Origin: Chitinophagaceae bacterium UBA5175
GTDB lineage: Bacteria > Bacteroidota > Bacteroidia > Chitinophagales > Chitinophagaceae
Length of the DNA stretch: 9,580 nt
Direction of reading: 5' to 3'
Assembly: GCA_002413325.1 (NCBI GenBank)
Contig: DHWT01000252.1
Location: 1 to 9,580 of the forward strand
Within the stretch, counting starts at the first letter, position 1. Each line of letters starts with the position of its first letter. Positions 1-5,867 of the stretch are shown here, piece after piece. Below the pieces are notes generated by a model that saw only the letters and a program-made list of their open reading frames with translations, made no database searches and was not told the origin of the DNA. A program made the position numbers and the translations under genes.

Positions 1-346
1 CGTCGGTTTCGTCCTGGATGGTAAAAGGCGGCGTGGCTGATCTGTTCAAAATGGTAATCCGGCTTACCCGGATCTCAATTTCCCCTGTTGGGATCTGGAA
101 GTTCTTGCTGGACCTTTCAGAAACGATGCCCGTCGCCTGGATCACAAATTCCCGTCCCAGGGGATTTTCTGCCAGTGCCTCATTCTGGGCTTCATCCAGT
201 AATAACTGGGTAATCCCATAGCGATCCCGGAGGTCAATAAAGGTGATACTGCCAAACTTTCTCAGCGTTTGAACCCAGCCGGCCAGGGTTACTTCCCGGT
301 CCACGTTTGCCAGCCCCAACTCGCCACAGGTATGCGTTCTGAACAT
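1..346 (-). CDS. aspS: Aspartyl-tRNA synthetase, N-terminal part (runs off the left edge)
   Basis: AspRS charges tRNA-Asp with aspartate in the cytoplasm. Only the first 115 codons are in the window. They begin MFRTHTCGELGL, the usual bacterial AspRS opening. The anticodon-binding OB-fold follows, with the conserved stretch GWVQTLRKFGSITFIDLRDR at about residues 28-47 and YGITQLLLDE after it. The catalytic class II core lies beyond the left edge, so its integrity cannot be judged, nor whether the enzyme is discriminating or non-discriminating. The ATG at 344-346 is chosen because the conserved MxRTHxCGEL motif starts there and a Bacteroidota-type promoter lies just upstream. The gene is divergent from the MtfA-like peptidase gene. 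Confidence 0.95.
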   Translation of the reverse strand, partial: MFRTHTCGELGLANVDREVTLAGWVQTLRKFGSITFIDLRDRYGITQLLLDEAQNEALAENPLGREFVIQATGIVSERSSKNFQIPTGEIEIRVSRITILNRSATPPFTIQDETD

Positions 347-366
347 ATATTTCCCAGATTAGCCGG

Positions 367-397
367 CAAAGGTAGGGCAATGACCGGTAGTCCGAAA
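367..397 (-). promoter_or_regulatory. Candidate Bacteroidota-type promoter of aspS
   Basis: On the minus strand a TTTC box (394-397) is followed after exactly 19 bases by TACCTTTG (367-374). The second box is a perfect match to the Bacteroidota -7 consensus TAnnTTTG, and the first is one base off the TTTG -33 box. Transcription would begin around 358-362, giving a leader of about 15 bases before the aspS ATG at 346. The position, spacing and perfect -7 box make this the best-supported promoter in the window. It has not been shown experimentally. Confidence 0.6.
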
Positions 398-433
398 ACC
401 ATTAAAATTTTATTAAAAACCGTTTAAAGGCCC

Positions 434-464
434 TTTCATTTATAAAAAATAGTTTTTACCTTGT
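434..464 (+). promoter_or_regulatory. Weaker candidate promoter for the MtfA-like gene
   Basis: TTTC (434-437), 19 bases, then TACCTTGT (457-464). This resembles the -33/-7 arrangement of the divergent aspS promoter, but the -7 box departs from TAnnTTTG at its last two positions. Use of this site would give a leader of roughly 140 bases before the ATG at 612. A second partial -7 box, TACCCTTG at 544-551, has no -33 partner at the right spacing. Confidence 0.3.
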
Positions 465-611
465 ACCCATCCGTGCGATTCACCTCCTCATGATTAAACC
501 TTTCCTGGTTATCCTGTTCTTACCTTAAACACCGTACTATCCATACCCTTGTAAGGCCGCCTGTTTTTTGATCGGACCAACCTGACGCAATCAAAACGAA
601 AAACGGACCTT

Positions 612-1457
612 ATGGAATTTATTATCATCGTTGCCCTGGTTACTGCGGTACTGATCCTGCACCGACCCCTCTCCGCTTTGTTTAACAAACTGTATATCAG
701 CCGCCAGCAGCATAAATTCACTGAATGCGAGACCTTTTACCATAACGTGGTTAGCAAATACATTCGTTATTATAACCGCCTGGGCCTGGAAGACCAGCGT
801 AAGTTTTTGTTCCGCACTTTTTTGTTTAAGAAATCCCGCCGATTCCACTATATCGAAGTAAAGGAAAGTGCTGAAATGCCCATCCTGATCAGCGCGGTGG
901 CCATACAACTCACGTTCGGGCTGGATAAATTCATGCTGAACTATTTCAGTGATATCTTTATTTTGAAAGACGACTATCACTATGGTTTTTATTCCCGGCC
1001 CTTTATGGGCCATGTAGACCAGAGCGGCATTTATCTTTCCTGGGATAATTTTATCAAAGGCATCAGCGGGTTAACCCCGAATTGTAATGTCGGACTTCAT
1101 GAAATGGGTCATGCCCTGGCCTACGTTACTTTTATTACAGAAACGGAAGAAGACAAACACTTCAAAAAGGAATTTAAAAACTTCTCTAAAGTGGCACGTC
1201 CCATTTTCACCTCCATGCAGGAAGGAAAGCGCAACCTGCTGGGCGAATATGCTGCTGTGAACTACCATGAATTCTGGGCCGTTTCTGTGGAAACCTTCTT
1301 CGAAAATCCGGTTTGCCTGAAACACGAACTGCCGGAATTATACCAGGCAATGGTCATTCTTCTGCGGCAGGACCCCCTCCACACACGCAACACTAACAAC
1401 GTCAGGACCATTTTTGTAATGAAGGGATTAAAACAGGAAGCTGAAAGTCTGAATTAA
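612..1457 (+). CDS. mtfA: MtfA-like zinc peptidase (M90 family), membrane-anchored
   Basis: The 281-residue product resembles MtfA (Mlc titration factor A), a zinc metallopeptidase. Residues 163-167 are HEMGH, the HExxH zinc-binding and catalytic motif, set in GLHEMGHALA. Downstream, residues 217-231 read NYHEFWAVSVETFFE. This matches the family's conserved EFFAVxxExFF block, and E220 is the likely third zinc ligand. Length is close to the usual ~265 residues. Residues 2-16 are strongly hydrophobic and probably form an N-terminal membrane anchor, with the basic segment that follows (R31, K35) suggesting the catalytic part faces the cytoplasm. E. coli MtfA is soluble and binds the glucose regulator Mlc. 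No Mlc-like gene is visible here, so that regulatory role should not be carried over. The substrate is unknown. The ATG at 612 has no Shine-Dalgarno sequence but follows an A-rich stretch. Confidence 0.8.
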   Translation: MEFIIIVALVTAVLILHRPLSALFNKLYISRQQHKFTECETFYHNVVSKYIRYYNRLGLEDQRKFLFRTFLFKKSRRFHYIEVKESAEMPILISAVAIQLTFGLDKFMLNYFSDIFILKDDYHYGFYSRPFMGHVDQSGIYLSWDNFIKGISGLTPNCNVGLHEMGHALAYVTFITETEEDKHFKKEFKNFSKVARPIFTSMQEGKRNLLGEYAAVNYHEFWAVSVETFFENPVCLKHELPELYQAMVILLRQDPLHTRNTNNVRTIFVMKGLKQEAESLN

Positions 1458-1676
1458 TTTATCATATCTTCCGATTCTGATTGCCATCGTCATTGTGATC
1501 CCGATTTCCCGGTATTTTGTTCATAAGTGGCTCCGGGGCTTTGCATACCATAAGGATATCGGCCGGGGAACATTTGTGCCCGGGTCATTTGCAGTATTTT
1601 TTTTAGCCTGGTGCACAGTCAGCTATAATCCATCAAAACAACTGTTGCCAATCCGGTAAATAGTCTGCACTCATAA
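1456..1676 (+). pseudogene. Decayed C-terminal fragment of an FtsX/MacB-like ABC permease
   Basis: There is no start codon, but the frame open from 1453 reads LSYLPILIAIVIVIPISRYF, then HKWLRGFAY, then TVSY (ending 1626). This follows the end of Bacteroidota FtsX-like permeases: a last transmembrane segment with IPISWYF, then KWLQxFAY, then TVSY. After 1626 the frame must shift by one base. From 1629 it continues SIKTTVANPVNSLHS and stops at TAA 1674-1676, matching the family's C-terminal SIKAAxANPVKSLRxE. Without the shift the frame stops at 1657-1659. Missing or changed residues include arginine where the family has Trp in the IPISW and IGW motifs. The full-length protein is about 800 residues, so roughly the first 90% is gone, and the homology breaks off at the stop of the upstream peptidase gene. 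I interpret it as a non-functional relic left by a deletion or rearrangement. The family match is from recalled consensus, not a search. Confidence 0.75.
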
Positions 1677-1742
1677 TGAGCCCTGAACAACCTGTCCGGT
1701 TTGAGATTCCTTTTATCGGACCGCCGGTTTAAGATGTCTGCA

Positions 1743-2807
1743 TTAGTACGGTCGGGCTAAAATTTTTTCAAAACGGCTTATAACGGCGAGGGTGTTGATG
1801 GTACCCTCTCCTTTCAATGTATCAACCAACTGCCGGGCAAAATAAGGAGCCAGCGAACAGCCCTTGGTTCCCATTCCGTTCAACATGCCGATATGAGGGA
1901 ACGCGGGATGAAAACCCACGAAGGGTCTTCGTTCCAGGGTAGCCGGTCGAAGGGCTGCAAAATGTTCGACGACCCGGTAAGGTAATTTTAAAAATCCCCT
2001 GAGCCAGTTTTCCGCACCGGTTCTGAATTTTTCAGAAGGTAAATCATCACCGAAAGACCATTCATAAGAAGACCCAAGCCAGAAAATATTTTCACGATAA
2101 GGAACCAGGCTCATCCCTTTTTTATAGGATTGTGTGGCGGGGAGCCCTTTAATTTCAACCAGCAGTCCTTCTCCCTTATTCAGGGCAAAGGGCAGTTTCC
2201 CGAAATAGGGATTTTTGACAGATGATTTGCCGTCGCAGAACACGATATAACGGGCATGTATACCTGCGTAATCAACGCCTTCCGGATCCTGCCGGAAATC
2301 GGAAAAATCAAAACCCGATTCAATAATCAGGTTGTTTTTTTTCAGCCAGTTCCGCCAGCCTGCCAGTAATTTTTCGACGTTCACCAGCAGGCAGGGTTGT
2401 ATGGATCCCCAGCCCAGGTCATACCGGAACCATTCCGTAAATTTTTCCTGGTTCCCGCCGGGAAGAAGATAGGCCGGATTTTCAGCATAACGTTTCTGAA
2501 AAGCCTGCAGCATTTGGACATTGGGAAAAAAATCGATGAGTGATGTTTCAGTTATAACCGGTTCGTCAAGGAATTTCCCAACCTCCTGGTAGGCTTTTGA
2601 AGCAAAGGGCATGAGTTCATCGATCATCCAGGTGGTTACCATTCTCCTGCCGGTAACGGGATTAATCAGGCCGGCTGCGCGAAGGGAAGCGCCCCCGGGA
2701 CCCGGCTGATCAATTAATTTAAATGGTATGCCTGCCTTGTACAGCCAAAAGCTCAGCCAGGTTCCGGCCAGGCCCTGCCCGACGATTAATAATTCTGTTT
2801 CTTCCAT
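1743..2807 (-). CDS. FAD-dependent oxidoreductase, DAO (D-amino acid/glycine oxidase-like) family
   Basis: The 354-residue product opens with a dinucleotide-binding fold. ELLIVGQGLAGTWLSFWL carries GxGxxG at residues 10-15, and acidic D33 ends the second strand where FAD ribose is bound. RAAGLINPVTGRR (about 43-55) is typical of DAO-family flavoproteins. Near the C-terminus, RPATLERRPFVG and GMGTKGCSLAPYFA (about 310-325) form the second FAD-contact region. It is full length, with no signal peptide or membrane segment, so it is probably cytoplasmic. The family covers amine and amino acid oxidases and the C-terminal domain of the tRNA-modifying MnmC. I cannot tell the substrate, and no catabolic or tRNA-modification gene is adjacent. 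It stands alone, divergent from the small exported protein gene. The ATG at 2805-2807 puts the flavin motif at the usual distance from the N-terminus. Confidence 0.8.
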   Translation of the reverse strand: MEETELLIVGQGLAGTWLSFWLYKAGIPFKLIDQPGPGGASLRAAGLINPVTGRRMVTTWMIDELMPFASKAYQEVGKFLDEPVITETSLIDFFPNVQMLQAFQKRYAENPAYLLPGGNQEKFTEWFRYDLGWGSIQPCLLVNVEKLLAGWRNWLKKNNLIIESGFDFSDFRQDPEGVDYAGIHARYIVFCDGKSSVKNPYFGKLPFALNKGEGLLVEIKGLPATQSYKKGMSLVPYRENIFWLGSSYEWSFGDDLPSEKFRTGAENWLRGFLKLPYRVVEHFAALRPATLERRPFVGFHPAFPHIGMLNGMGTKGCSLAPYFARQLVDTLKGEGTINTLAVISRFEKILARPY

Positions 2808-2885
2808 TTCATTATTTGGTTTCTACCCGGATACATCTGTTTCAAATCCTTTAACGGTTTTATAACGATCCCAAGTTAAACATTC

Positions 2886-2900
2886 AGGGCCTCGGGCCCT
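2886..2900. repeat. Short perfect inverted repeat between divergent genes
   Basis: AGGGCC (2886-2891) and GGCCCT (2895-2900) pair perfectly around a TCG loop. It lies in the 134-base gap between the divergent oxidoreductase and exported-protein genes, about 40 bases before the latter's ATG. It could be a small operator or a leader hairpin, or chance in GC-rich sequence. It is not a terminator: no T-run follows. Confidence 0.25.
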
Positions 2901-2941
2901 CTTAGAAGTACAAGCTTTTATTCACCTTAAAAAAATGTTTT

Positions 2942-3277
2942 ATGAAAGCAAAATTTCCAATCCTGATCGCCGCCGGCCTCTTTTTCGCTTCCGTATCAAA
3001 GGCACAATTTCCCGGAGCCTTTGTGGATGCCCGGGTCGTCTTACCCGGCCGGGCGGTTATCTCATATAATAATATGGACAATTACGGCTATTACAATGAT
3101 CGCAGGGACTGGAGGGATGGTGAATACGAGGACGAAGGCCGCCGCCATGAACGTCGGGAAGAACGTGAAGATTGCCGTGATTACAGGGATGGACGCCGGG
3201 ACTATTACCGCGACGGTTACGGGTACCGGGCCGTACCTTATTGTGCACCAAGACGTGCAGTCATCTACGGATACTAA
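2942..3277 (+). CDS. Small exported Arg/Asp/Tyr-rich protein of unknown function
   Basis: The 111-residue protein has a clear signal peptide. Lysines 2 and 4 precede the hydrophobic core PILIAAGLFFASV, and VSKA at 18-21 gives a likely type I cleavage site before Q22. It should therefore enter the periplasm or be secreted. No lipobox cysteine is present. The mature part has a hydrophobic stretch (about 28-41), a Tyr/Asn-rich linker (42-52), and a densely charged segment (53-92) dominated by Arg, Asp, Glu and Tyr. That segment contains a recurring aromatic-R-D-G unit: WRDG at 57-60, YRDG at 81-84 and YRDG at 89-92. Two cysteines (C78, C101) could form a disulphide. I recognise no family. Proteins of this composition are common in Bacteroidota genomes as uncharacterised exported proteins. 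The ATG at 2942 is supported by the signal peptide starting exactly there. The strong terminator downstream closes the gene. Confidence 0.7.
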   Translation: MKAKFPILIAAGLFFASVSKAQFPGAFVDARVVLPGRAVISYNNMDNYGYYNDRRDWRDGEYEDEGRRHERREEREDCRDYRDGRRDYYRDGYGYRAVPYCAPRRAVIYGY

Positions 3278-3324
3278 AAAAGCCTAAAGTTTAAAGAATA
3301 ATCCTAAGGCTTCTAATAAAGTAA

Positions 3325-3355
3325 AAAATCCTCCGGGTTATACCCGGAGGATTTT
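3325..3355. terminator. Bidirectional intrinsic terminator
   Basis: A perfect 14-bp stem, AAAATCCTCCGGGT (3325-3338) pairing with 3342-3355, closes on a TAT loop. The stem has A-rich and T-rich ends, so it works in both directions. On the plus strand it follows the exported-protein gene by about 50 bases. On the minus strand it follows the sucD stop by about 12 bases and ends in a run of six T (TTTTTTAC), making it the likely end of the whole leftward unit that finishes with sucD. Confidence 0.9.
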
Positions 3356-3367
3356 ACGTTTTAACTT

Positions 3368-4246
3368 TTATCTTTTCTTTTTAAAAATCCTTGCCATCGT
3401 AGCGCCGATATCCGCAGGACTCTGCACTACTTCAATACCACACTCCGCCATAATTTTCATTTTTGCTGCGGCCGTATCATCGGCTCCACCGATGATCGCA
3501 CCGGCATGACCCATACGCCGTCCGGGCGGAGCGGTTTGTCCGGCAATAAACCCGACCACCGGCTTCCGGTTGTTGGCCTTGATCCAGAGGGCGGCTTCAG
3601 CTTCCATGTTGCCACCGATTTCACCAATCATCACGATACCTTCTGTTTCGGGATCATTCATAAATAATTCAACTGCTTCTCTGGTGGTTGTTCCGATGAT
3701 GGGGTCCCCACCGATGCCAATGGCCGTCGAGATACCCAGTCCCGCTTTTGCCACCTGGTCCGCTGCTTCATAAGTGAGCGTACCGGATTTTGACACGATG
3801 CCGATCTTCCCCTTTTTAAATACAAAGCCGGGCATGATGCCCACTTTGCATTCGTCAGCGGTGATAACGCCCGGACAATTCGGTCCGATCAACCGGGTAT
3901 TGGTCCCCGTTAAATAATGTTTAGCCTTTACCATATCCTGCACCGGTATTCCTTCCGTTATACAGACCACCAGGGCGATGCCTGCCTCTGCGGCCTCCAT
4001 AATCGCATCTGCCGCAAAAGCAGGTGGTACAAAAATGATGGATACATTGGCGCCGGTGGTTTTCACCGCGTCCGCCACGGTATTGAATACGGGACGGTCG
4101 AGGTGCGTACTGCCGCCCTTGCCGGGGGTAACGCCACCCACCACCTGTGTTCCGTAATCGATCATCTGGGTAGCATGAAAGCTGCCTTCTGTTCCTGTAA
4201 AACCCTGTACAATGATTTTTGATTTTTTGTTGACTAAAACTGCCAT
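3368..4246 (-). CDS. sucD: Succinyl-CoA ligase (synthetase), alpha subunit
   Basis: The alpha subunit forms the enzyme that interconverts succinyl-CoA and succinate with substrate-level NDP phosphorylation in the TCA cycle. The 292-residue protein is full length. The CoA-binding Rossmann part has GFTGTEGSFHA (15-25) and GGVTPGKGG (37-45). The middle carries GPNCPGVI (121-128). The phosphorylated active-site histidine is H247 in GRRMGHAGAIIGG. The beta subunit gene sucC is not in the window, so the two subunits are not encoded side by side here. It is the last gene of the leftward unit, 38 bases after the MlaF-type ATPase gene, with no hairpin or recognisable -33/-7 promoter in that gap, so read-through expression is likely. 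The ATG at 4244-4246 gives the usual MAVLVNKKSK start. Confidence 0.96.
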   Translation of the reverse strand: MAVLVNKKSKIIVQGFTGTEGSFHATQMIDYGTQVVGGVTPGKGGSTHLDRPVFNTVADAVKTTGANVSIIFVPPAFAADAIMEAAEAGIALVVCITEGIPVQDMVKAKHYLTGTNTRLIGPNCPGVITADECKVGIMPGFVFKKGKIGIVSKSGTLTYEAADQVAKAGLGISTAIGIGGDPIIGTTTREAVELFMNDPETEGIVMIGEIGGNMEAEAALWIKANNRKPVVGFIAGQTAPPGRRMGHAGAIIGGADDTAAAKMKIMAECGIEVVQSPADIGATMARIFKKKR

Positions 4247-4284
4247 TGTTCTTATTTGGTGATTTTCTTAATGATCAAAATTAG

Positions 4285-5094
4285 TTATTTCAGCAATTCA
4301 TCCATATTCCGGTTATTGTCAATCTTTCCTCTCATTTCCAGCTGCCGCATATCCTTGGCATCCTGAAGGAATTCGGAGGCAAAGATGAAATCATTTAACA
4401 ATTTGTTTTTGCTGAATATGATTTCCTTATTGGAGCCTTCCCATTCTTTAATACCCTGGTACATATAAATGATATGGTCCCCAATTTCCATCACACTGTT
4501 CATGTCGTGTGTATTAACGAGCGTTGTAATATTATATTCAAGTGTAATTTCCTTGATCAGCTTATCAATCAGTATGGCAGTTTGCGGATCGAGACCCGAA
4601 TTCGGTTCATCACAGAAAAGGTATTTCGGATTCAATACAATGGCGCGTGCAATACCTACCCGCTTTTTCATGCCGCCTGATATTTCTGCCGGAAATTTTT
4701 TATTCACGTCTTTCAGGTTTACCCGTTCAAGCACTTGGTTCACCCGTAGGAGTTTTTTTGAATAATTGTCATGGGTGAACATATCAAGCGGAAACATAAT
4801 ATTTTGTTCCACCGTCATACTGTCAAAAAGCGCGGATCCCTGGAACAGCATACCAATCTGCTGGCGGAGCATTTTCCGGTCTTCTTTTGTCATACCCGTG
4901 AAATCCTGTCCACTATAGCAGATTTCGCCGGAATCGGGTTCAAAAAGGCCGACCAGGCATTTCATCAAAACCGTTTTCCCGCTTCCGCTGGAACCGATAA
5001 TGAGGTTGCATTTACCGGGTTCGAATTTTGCATCCACGCCGTTGATGACGGTTTTGCCGCTGAACCCTTTTTTTAATCCTTTAACCTCAATCAT
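4285..5094 (-). CDS. mlaF: ABC transporter ATPase, MlaF type
   Basis: This is an ATP-binding subunit of a MlaFEDB/MCE-type lipid transporter, acting on the cytoplasmic face of the inner membrane. All ABC motifs are present: Walker A GSSGSGKT (34-41), Q-loop Q85, signature SGGMKKR (139-145), Walker B YLFCDEP with catalytic E163, D-loop SGLD (166-169) and H-loop H196. The SGGMKKRVGIARA form of the signature, together with the neighbouring MlaE-type permease, places it in the MlaF/Ttg2A group and not with amino acid or export ATPases. At 269 residues it is the family's usual size. A C-terminal tail of about 30 residues (after 240) is rich in charged residues. It starts 9 bases after the permease stop, so the two are surely co-transcribed. 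The lipid cargo and transport direction cannot be read from sequence. Confidence 0.9.
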   Translation of the reverse strand: MIEVKGLKKGFSGKTVINGVDAKFEPGKCNLIIGSSGSGKTVLMKCLVGLFEPDSGEICYSGQDFTGMTKEDRKMLRQQIGMLFQGSALFDSMTVEQNIMFPLDMFTHDNYSKKLLRVNQVLERVNLKDVNKKFPAEISGGMKKRVGIARAIVLNPKYLFCDEPNSGLDPQTAILIDKLIKEITLEYNITTLVNTHDMNSVMEIGDHIIYMYQGIKEWEGSNKEIIFSKNKLLNDFIFASEFLQDAKDMRQLEMRGKIDNNRNMDELLK

Positions 5095-5103
5095 TCGTTT
5101 TGC

Positions 5104-5847
5104 TTATAAGAGAATGGATGAAAGTACATAGTCCATTAACAGGATCATCACACAACTCACGACCACGGATTTCGTACTGGCCCGGCCGATTTCAAGTGCA
5201 CCCCCGTTTACATAATACCCGTAATAAGAAGAGATGCTGGCAATGAGGAACGAAAAGACATAGGCTTTTACCAGTGCAAATACTACATTAAAAGGTTTGA
5301 AATACTGAAACAGGCCTTTATTAAATTGTGATGTGGAAACAATACCCGTTGCCACGGCGGCCAGTTTTCCTCCCAGTATTCCCAGGACGGCAGAAATGAC
5401 GACCAGCATCGGGATGGTGACCATGGCAGCCAGGATTTTTGGAAGGATCAGGTAAGTCCGGGTATTGATCCCCATGATTTCCAGTGCATCAATCTGTTCA
5501 CTGACACGCATATTCCCGAGTTCCCCGGCGATTTTACTTCCCACCACACCAGCGAGCACAATACAAACCAGGGTGGGTGAAAATTCAAGAATCACCGTAT
5601 CGCGCACGATCTGCGCAATGGTGGACAGGGGGATCAGGGGGCTGACCAGCTGGTAGGCTGTTTGCAGGGCGGATACCGCACCCATAAAAACCGAAATAAT
5701 AACCACGATACCCAGGGACCGGATACCGATTTCAACACACTGATGCATGAATTCCTTCCAGTACATCTTCAGGTTTTCGGGTCTCGAAAACATCTCCTTC
5801 AGCATCAGTATATACCGCCCCAGTTCTGTAAAAATATTTATGTTCAT
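5104..5847 (-). CDS. mlaE: MlaE/YrbE-type ABC permease
   Basis: This is the inner-membrane permease of a MlaFEDB/MCE-type lipid transporter, partner of the adjacent ATPase. The 247-residue form has an amphipathic N-terminus and about five hydrophobic segments (roughly 40-65, 72-102, 132-166, 186-212, 226-247). The family hallmark between the middle segments is ELGNMRVSEQIDALEIMG (109-126). A second conserved block, GGALEIGRASTKSVV, lies at 215-229. I chose the ATG at 5845-5847 because it begins 20 bases after the maeB stop and matches the normal MlaE start. A GTG at 5887-5889 would extend the frame by 14 residues but would overlap maeB by 22 bases. No MCE-domain (MlaD) gene is in the window, though MlaE/MlaF normally work with one. 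Confidence 0.9.
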   Translation of the reverse strand: MNINIFTELGRYILMLKEMFSRPENLKMYWKEFMHQCVEIGIRSLGIVVIISVFMGAVSALQTAYQLVSPLIPLSTIAQIVRDTVILEFSPTLVCIVLAGVVGSKIAGELGNMRVSEQIDALEIMGINTRTYLILPKILAAMVTIPMLVVISAVLGILGGKLAAVATGIVSTSQFNKGLFQYFKPFNVVFALVKAYVFSFLIASISSYYGYYVNGGALEIGRASTKSVVVSCVMILLMDYVLSSILL

Positions 5848-5867
5848 TCCTGCGATGAAAGTACAAT

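Noticed and set aside
591..1013. 140-codon open frame on the minus strand
   Set aside because: Antisense to the MtfA-like gene, whose HExxH and EFWAV blocks are on the plus strand. No domain signal in this frame.
1695..1720. Possible hairpin (GTCCG ... CGGAC) after the oxidoreductase stop
   Set aside because: Only about 5 bp with a long loop and no T-run on either strand, so it does not qualify as a terminator.
2808..2941. Divergent promoters between the oxidoreductase and exported-protein genes
   Set aside because: No pair of boxes with the 19-base spacing could be found. The best -7-like sequences miss the TA dinucleotide.
3021..3287. 88-codon frame overlapping the exported-protein gene, same strand
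   Set aside because: Thr/Ile-rich translation with no signal peptide. The frame starting at 2942 has a textbook signal peptide directly at its ATG and is preferred.
4247..4284. Possible separate promoter for sucD
   Set aside because: The 38-base gap has a TTTTG on the minus strand but no TAnnTTTG at the proper spacing, so no independent promoter is claimed.
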